NCBI GenBank assembly: GCA_024398965.1
Contig: JAKSIF010000012.1
Span: 1 to 64,000 of the forward strand
Direction of reading: 5' to 3'
Source: Fibrobacter sp.
GTDB lineage: Bacteria > Fibrobacterota > Fibrobacteria > Fibrobacterales > Fibrobacteraceae
Length of the DNA stretch: 64,000 bases
A program made the translations under genes and the position numbers. Of this stretch, positions 59,840 through 64,000 are shown one piece after another (the first letter of the stretch is position 1; each line of letters begins with the position of its first letter). The notes beneath the pieces were generated by a model that ran no database searches, was not told the DNA's origin, and saw only the letters and a program-made list of their open reading frames with translations.

Positions 59840-61298
59840 TGCAGAACCCCGCAAAGATGGATTGTAAAACGTCTTCAGATGAAATTTCGCCGGTAATGCT
59901 CTGGAGGGCTCGACGAACGATTTGCATTTCAAAGGCTAGCAGTTCTACTGCGGGATTGGAGCGCAGCTGCGCAAGAACGCGGTCGATGCCAGCCAGAGCT
60001 TCTTCGAGGCAGGCCTTCTCACGTTCGCTGGTGATCCAGAGGTCTTCGGAATTTTCGCGATTCTTGAAAAGACGGGCGTTAAGGACGGACTTAAGTTCGG
60101 TAAGGCCCGCGCCTGTTTTGGAAGAAATGGACAAGGATTCCAGATCCTCGCCTTCGCGAGGACGACATGCAGGAATGCCGGCGCATCGGCTCTGCTCGGC
60201 GACCTTTAAATCTGCTTTGGTATAAAGAACCAAGTCCGGCGTAATACAACCTTGGATTCTATCGCCTTCGGCTCCAGAATGACGTTGTTCATGAATGATT
60301 CCAGAATGGCATTGTCCTTGGTTTGCCACATCCACCAGCAGGATTTTCAAATCGGCTTCCGCAAGAATCTGCTTACTCTTTTCCATGCTCAAGGCGTCCA
60401 GAGCGTCGGCAGCCTTTTCTGCAAGGCCCGCCGTATCCACTAGGCGGATTTCGCCACCGTCCAGGAACAGGCGGACTTCCACGAAGTCGCGGGTAGTTCC
60501 TGCAATATCGCTCACAAGAATACGGTCTTCGCCAAGCAAGGCATTCACCAAGCTAGACTTGCCCGCATTAGGGGCGCCGTACAAAACCACCAGAGGCAAG
60601 CGGCCCACTTCGGCCTTACCGCGGAAACTGTTCAGAATATCTTGCACCGACTGTCGAATGCCAACAATGCGGGTTTCCCAACCGGCGTAATCCGGATCAG
60701 CTTCTTCCTCTGCAAAATCCACATCCAGTTCAAGACGGGCGGAAACATCCTTCACTTGGGCAGTCAATGCGGCAACTTTCTTGGACAGGGCTCCACCCAG
60801 CAATCGGTGTGCATTCTCCAGTTCGGAACGATTGGCGCTGTGAATCACGTCTGCAACGGATTCCGCCTGGGTCAAGTCCATCTTTCCGTTCAAGAAGGCA
60901 CGGCGGGTATATTCCCCAGGTTCAGCCAAACGAACGCCCTCAACCATGCGACAAGCCTGCAGCAGGTCACGGACAATCAGCGGGTTCCCATGAGGATAAA
61001 GTTCCAGAACATCTTCGCCAGTGTAAGAATTCGGACCTTCAAAATACAAGTAAAGCAAACTATCGATGACGGCTCCGGCGCGGCACCCATTCGGCAAAAG
61101 ATTTTTGCAACCACCTGCAACATCGGCGGGCCATTTGGCCGTGCCCAGTTTTGCCATATGGGATTTTAGTCCTGCCGCGGCTTTTTCGCCAAAGAGCGCC
61201 TTGACCACATCACGAACCCGAGAGCCACTCACTCGAATGGCGGCAACGGCACTAACACCGTTTGGGGTCATGGGGGCAACGATAGTCTGATTATTCAT
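59829..61298 (-). CDS. mnmE: tRNA modification GTPase MnmE
   Basis: This 489-residue MnmE works with MnmG on wobble uridine of tRNA. The formyl-THF-binding N-domain (1-120), helical domain, and inserted G domain are recognisable: GAPNAGKSS (G1), GTTRD (G2), DTAG (G3), YTKAD (G4, usually NKxD) and SSKTG (G5), ending in the essential C-terminal CIGK. The G domain has two low-similarity stretches (about residues 327-350 and 370-388), which on the DNA level are REP-like palindromes (60251-60308 and 60135-60166). The frame stays open. Its promoter box TTTTTTATTTTTGG lies within 7 bases of the ATG. Confidence 0.95.
   Translation of the reverse strand: MNNQTIVAPMTPNGVSAVAAIRVSGSRVRDVVKALFGEKAAAGLKSHMAKLGTAKWPADVAGGCKNLLPNGCRAGAVIDSLLYLYFEGPNSYTGEDVLELYPHGNPLIVRDLLQACRMVEGVRLAEPGEYTRRAFLNGKMDLTQAESVADVIHSANRSELENAHRLLGGALSKKVAALTAQVKDVSARLELDVDFAEEEADPDYAGWETRIVGIRQSVQDILNSFRGKAEVGRLPLVVLYGAPNAGKSSLVNALLGEDRILVSDIAGTTRDFVEVRLFLDGGEIRLVDTAGLAEKAADALDALSMEKSKQILAEADLKILLVDVANQGQCHSGIIHEQRHSGAEGDRIQGCITPDLVLYTKADLKVAEQSRCAGIPACRPREGEDLESLSISSKTGAGLTELKSVLNARLFKNRENSEDLWITSEREKACLEEALAGIDRVLAQLRSNPAVELLAFEMQIVRRALQSITGEISSEDVLQSIFAGFCIGK
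60135..60166 (-). repeat. REP-like palindrome inside mnmE (second)
   Basis: CCTCGC-cttc-GCGAGG (60146-60161) sits in a segment reading GTCGTCCTCGCGAAGG then CGAGGATCTGGAATCC on the minus strand. This resembles common intergenic repeats of the form GTCATCCTCGCGAAAGCGAG. It encodes part of RPREGEDLES, between G4 and G5 of MnmE. Confidence 0.7.
60251..60308 (-). repeat. REP-like palindrome inside mnmE (first)
   Basis: The minus strand reads GTCATTCTGGAGCCGAAGG then CGATAGAATCCAAG, the pattern of a common intergenic repeat, with outer arms ATTCT/AGAAT. A half copy (CCAGAATG on the plus strand) lies 27 bases away at 60301-60308. It encodes residues of EQRHSGAEGDRIQGC, just before G4. Confidence 0.7.
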
Positions 61299-61468
61299 AG
61301 ACCCAAAAATAAAAAATTGAGGTTTATTTCCTAATGAAAACCAATCTTACCACCTGCCAAAACCATACCAACTACCTATTTTCTTTTTCAATAATTTATT
61401 TTTATGAATTTAAATGATACTTTTTTGCGTCATTGCCAAAAAATGATGCCCTTAGACAGCTAATTAGT

Positions 61469-61481
61469 TACATTCAAACAT
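61469..61481 (+). promoter_or_regulatory. Promoter-like box abutting galM
   Basis: TACATT lies 7 bases before the ATG with no Shine-Dalgarno sequence between, again pointing to a leaderless or near-leaderless transcript. The gap 61299-61481 is otherwise AT-rich and featureless. Confidence 0.35.
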
Positions 61482-62483
61482 ATGAGTCAATTCAAGATTA
61501 TTTCTCGTCCTCTAGGTACCGTACAGTGCTTCGTTTTACAACGCGATGATGGTGCCGAATTTGAAATTCTCTCCGGCTTTGGCTGCGGTCTCAACGCCTG
61601 GCGTGTACCCAACAGTTCCGACGACGGCAAGCTCAATGATTTACTCTTCGGCTACCGCGATGGCGCAACACTGCACCAGGTAGCTCCCGATACCAACGCA
61701 GGCTGCAGGCTCACGCCCTTCCCGGGAAGAACCGCCTATGCCAAGTTCACCTGGAACGGCAACACCTACCAGCTAGAAAACAATGTAAGCTGGGCCCCCC
61801 ATGCGCTCCATGGATTCCTGCAAAACAAGGAATGGCAATTCCAGAGCTTTGAAAGCGACAGCGAAAGCTGCACCGCCATTTTCACCTGCGACTGGCCCGG
61901 CGCCTACACAGGTTTCCCCTTCCCTTACCGTGCAACAAACATCGTTACCTTTACTGGCGAAACAGTCACAATCCAAGCCCGAGTAGAAAACATCGGCCAA
62001 AAGGACCTACCCTATTCCGAAGGCTGGCACCCCTACTTTATGCTGGGCGAAAAGATTGACAACCTGACATTAAGCCTTCCCGAGACAAAGCTCGCTCTTC
62101 TTGACAGTGCCGACCTCCCCACCGGAAATTTCAAGGACGACACCCGCTTTATAGGCGGCCGCAAGATTGGCGACGAATTCATCAACGACTGCCTCTGCCT
62201 CGGCGACGAATACGCCAAGGTTCTGGTAACCGAAACCCAGGACCTGACCAACAATGCCCACGTTATCCTGGACGGAACCAAGGGAACCCTGGATATTTGG
62301 CAACGTGCCGGACAGGAACAGTACAATGCTATACAGATGTACACACCTCCCGACCGTATGAGCATCGCCATCGAGCCCATGACCTCGGAACCGGACGCAC
62401 TGAACCATCATCGAGGACTCATTGTGATTCCTCCTGGAGAGTCTAGAACCTTCCAGTTTGGCATGACATTCAAGCATAAGTAA
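61482..62483 (+). CDS. galM: Aldose 1-epimerase (galactose mutarotase)
   Basis: This 333-residue GalM-family enzyme interconverts alpha- and beta-anomers of aldoses. Motifs: AGCRLTPFPGRTAY (Arg), HALHGFL (His), EGWHPYF (His) and the catalytic Glu region SIAIEPMTSEPDALN. There is no signal peptide, so it is cytoplasmic and would act on imported galactose, glucose or xylose. It lies next to the mannanase gene but is separated from it by two hairpins. Confidence 0.88.
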   Translation: MSQFKIISRPLGTVQCFVLQRDDGAEFEILSGFGCGLNAWRVPNSSDDGKLNDLLFGYRDGATLHQVAPDTNAGCRLTPFPGRTAYAKFTWNGNTYQLENNVSWAPHALHGFLQNKEWQFQSFESDSESCTAIFTCDWPGAYTGFPFPYRATNIVTFTGETVTIQARVENIGQKDLPYSEGWHPYFMLGEKIDNLTLSLPETKLALLDSADLPTGNFKDDTRFIGGRKIGDEFINDCLCLGDEYAKVLVTETQDLTNNAHVILDGTKGTLDIWQRAGQEQYNAIQMYTPPDRMSIAIEPMTSEPDALNHHRGLIVIPPGESRTFQFGMTFKHK

Positions 62484-62499
62484 TCTGCCGATTTTAGCG

Positions 62500-62603
62500 A
62501 AAAAGGCCCGTTTTGGAGCCTTTTTGCATTTTATCACATGTTGAGATTTTTTCCAACGCTGCTTGACTAAAATGGCGTTTTCCACACGAAAACGCCATTT
62601 TTT
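62500..62603 (+). terminator. Two terminators after galM
   Basis: AAAAAGGC..GCCTTTTT (62500-62525) and ATGGCGTTTT-ccacacg-AAAACGCCAT with six T (62569-62603). Near each lies a GTTGA-T6-CAAC-like stem (62539-62557 and 62619-62634). Confidence 0.75.
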
Positions 62604-62654
62604 CGTCTTTATACACGTTGAGTTTTTTTCAACGATATTACAACCTGGATGTTG

Positions 62655-62685
62655 ATACTCTATCCTCCATTATATGGATGAGTAT
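62655..62685 (+). promoter_or_regulatory. Inverted repeat in the GH26 promoter region
   Basis: ATACTC...GAGTAT outer arms and TCCAT-tat-ATGGA inner arms form a nested dyad ending about 35 bases before the ATG. It could be an operator. TATAGTTTTAGG follows as a possible -10 region. Confidence 0.4.
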
Positions 62686-62720
62686 AGTTTTAGGTTCGGA
62701 AACTTTTATTTGGAGTGTTT

Positions 62721-64000
62721 ATGAATCTCAAGACTCTGTTGGCCTTCGGCCTTGCAACTGCAGCAGCTTCCCAGGCCGCAATCAGCTACGCACCGGTTAA
62801 CCCCAATGCAACCGATGCCGCCAAAAAACTTTACAACTTCCTGGCAACGAACTTCGGCAACCACACTATTTCCGGCGTCCAGACCGGCGATGTGGACTCC
62901 GATAAGGTAAAGTCCATGTTCGACGTCCAGGCAGTCTATGACGCAGCAGGCAAGTATCCTGCGCTGGTGGGATTTGACTTCCTGTTCGCTAACGGCGTAA
63001 AGGCCAGCGATTCCTGGTACCAGAGCTACACACAGACAGCTATCGACGCAGCCGCAGACCTTTGGGCAAACGGCGGCATTCCCGCTTTCTCCTGGCACTG
63101 GAAGGATCCTAGCCACACTATTGACGCCTTCTATACCAAGGCAGGCAACCCCAAGGAATTCACCAACTTTGACTATACCAAGGGCTTCAAGGCTGGCACC
63201 ACCGAATGGGACGAAACATCCGAAACCTATAAGCAGATTGTAGAAGATATCGACGAAATCGCCATCTACTTCAAGCAACTCCAGGAAAAGGGTGCTGCAG
63301 CAATTTTCCGTCCCCTCCATGAATCTGGCGGAGCATTCTTCTGGTGGAGCGCCGTTACTGACGCCAAGGACATGCACAAGGGTGCTGAATACGCAGCCCT
63401 CTACCGTCTGGTCTACGATCGCATGGTCAAGGTCAATGGAGTCAACAACCTCATCTGGGTTTGGAACGCCCAGACCGACATCTTTGACGATGCAACCTGG
63501 AATCCGGGCGCAGAATACTATGACGTTTTCTCCGTAGATATCTACAACCCCGCTTACGACTACCAGAGCAATTCCGCCGCCTTCAAGAAGATGCAGCAGA
63601 TCAACGGCGACAAAATCCTGGCTCTCTCTGAAAACGGTCCTATTCCCGATGCATCCCTGATGTACAAGGATGGTGCTGTCTGGAGCTGGAACATGCCTTG
63701 GTACGAATCCTGGGATGGTAAGTACGTCAGCAAGACCAAGAACACCGTCTGGGAAGCAAACCTGAAATCTCCTTGCGTTTACGCCCTCGAAGATATGCCC
63801 GGCTGGGACAATTACACCATCAGTAACGCTCCGGCTGCAGCATGTGAAGTTGGCTACGCCCTTGCCGACCTGGATACCGCTGTGGACCACACCATTACCT
63901 TCCCTGCAGATACTGCAACCAACGGCTACCTCATGGTTACCGCAAACGCAAGTGCCGCAGATACCGCCAAGGGCAATATCGTGATCAAGTCCGGTAAAAT
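62721..64000 (+). CDS. Secreted GH26 beta-mannanase, 3' end beyond the window
   Basis: The open frame starts at the ATG 62721 (GGAG 6 bases upstream) and continues without stop to the window edge, at least 426 codons. A signal peptide (MNLKTLLAFGLATAAASQA) precedes the GH26 barrel: HTISGVQTGD, AFSWHWKDPSH, the acid/base Glu in FRPLHESGGAFFWW, NNLIWVWNAQ and the nucleophile Glu in LALSENGPIPD. From about residue 365 a second, Ala/Asp/Thr-rich beta domain begins, probably a carbohydrate-binding or sorting module. It would cut beta-1,4-mannan in plant walls. Confidence 0.92.
   Translation, partial: MNLKTLLAFGLATAAASQAAISYAPVNPNATDAAKKLYNFLATNFGNHTISGVQTGDVDSDKVKSMFDVQAVYDAAGKYPALVGFDFLFANGVKASDSWYQSYTQTAIDAAADLWANGGIPAFSWHWKDPSHTIDAFYTKAGNPKEFTNFDYTKGFKAGTTEWDETSETYKQIVEDIDEIAIYFKQLQEKGAAAIFRPLHESGGAFFWWSAVTDAKDMHKGAEYAALYRLVYDRMVKVNGVNNLIWVWNAQTDIFDDATWNPGAEYYDVFSVDIYNPAYDYQSNSAAFKKMQQINGDKILALSENGPIPDASLMYKDGAVWSWNMPWYESWDGKYVSKTKNTVWEANLKSPCVYALEDMPGWDNYTISNAPAAACEVGYALADLDTAVDHTITFPADTATNGYLMVTANASAADTAKGNIVIKSGK

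Noticed and set aside
60135-60308. mnmE as a pseudogene
   Set aside because: The frame is open throughout and G1-G3, G5 and the C-terminal CIGK are intact.

Overview
The window is a gene-dense bacterial chromosome segment of about 50 protein genes. It most likely comes from Fibrobacter or a close relative. The evidence is a set of secreted plant-wall hydrolases (GH10 xylanase, GH9 endoglucanase, GH26 mannanase), a type IX-secretion-like C-terminal tail on the GH9 enzyme, a TrmD with the CGHYKG motif that I associate with Bacteroidota and relatives, and many secreted or surface proteins with no clear homologue. I see no rRNA, tRNA, insertion sequence, prophage or CRISPR array.

Layout. 1-9.2 kb: yebC, a Lys-rich secreted protein, a phosphohexomutase, dapA with a Cys-cluster partner, a DUF1846 protein and an EAL-domain protein. 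9.2-15 kb: ilvC, psuG, a MATE exporter and the GH10 xylanase. 15-21 kb: ffh, then the conserved rpsP-rimM-trmD-rplS group, followed by two paired cyclic-nucleotide-binding-like proteins. 21-27 kb: yajC-def-spoIID-like-CDKAL1-type methylthiotransferase, converging on an operon of a small protein, ybeY and a CorC/HlyC-type CBS protein. 27-32.5 kb: a translationally coupled FecR-domain protein and a 1231-residue beta-helix/beta-barrel surface protein. 32.6-41 kb: an FAD protein, an RluA-type synthase, pheT, dnaX and ybaB. 41-47 kb: a complete RND efflux operon. 47-54.9 kb: an orphan PilB/GspE-like ATPase, an MlaD-like protein, recG, an aldo/keto reductase, a CDF exporter and an orphan MacA-like adaptor. 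55-64 kb: a DRE-TIM aldolase, the GH9 endoglucanase, a sugar permease, mnmE, galM and the GH26 mannanase, which runs off the window end.

The signals most worth following are mainly non-coding or recoding ones. (1) Three dyads of the form GGTTACTAAA-N17-TTTAGTAACC lie at an exact 95-bp period in an otherwise empty intergenic region (54969-55195). (2) A ten-A run in dnaX has a stop codon just beyond it in both alternative frames, so the gene probably makes tau and gamma by slippage. (3) A family of intergenic modules keeps its flanks but rewrites its central palindrome, and in two places repeats the stop codon of the neighbouring gene. (4) Two REP-like palindromes are carried in frame inside the MnmE GTPase domain. 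(5) A TTTTTCTATnTTTG-like box sits so close to many start codons that leaderless transcripts are likely.

The carbohydrate genes form a loose functional set: secreted xylanase, glucanase and mannanase cut plant wall polymers, and GalM, the GRP-type permease and the phosphohexomutase would handle the resulting sugars. Translation and tRNA/rRNA modification genes are also over-represented (rimM, trmD, def, methylthiotransferase, ybeY, RluA-type, pheT, mnmE, psuG).
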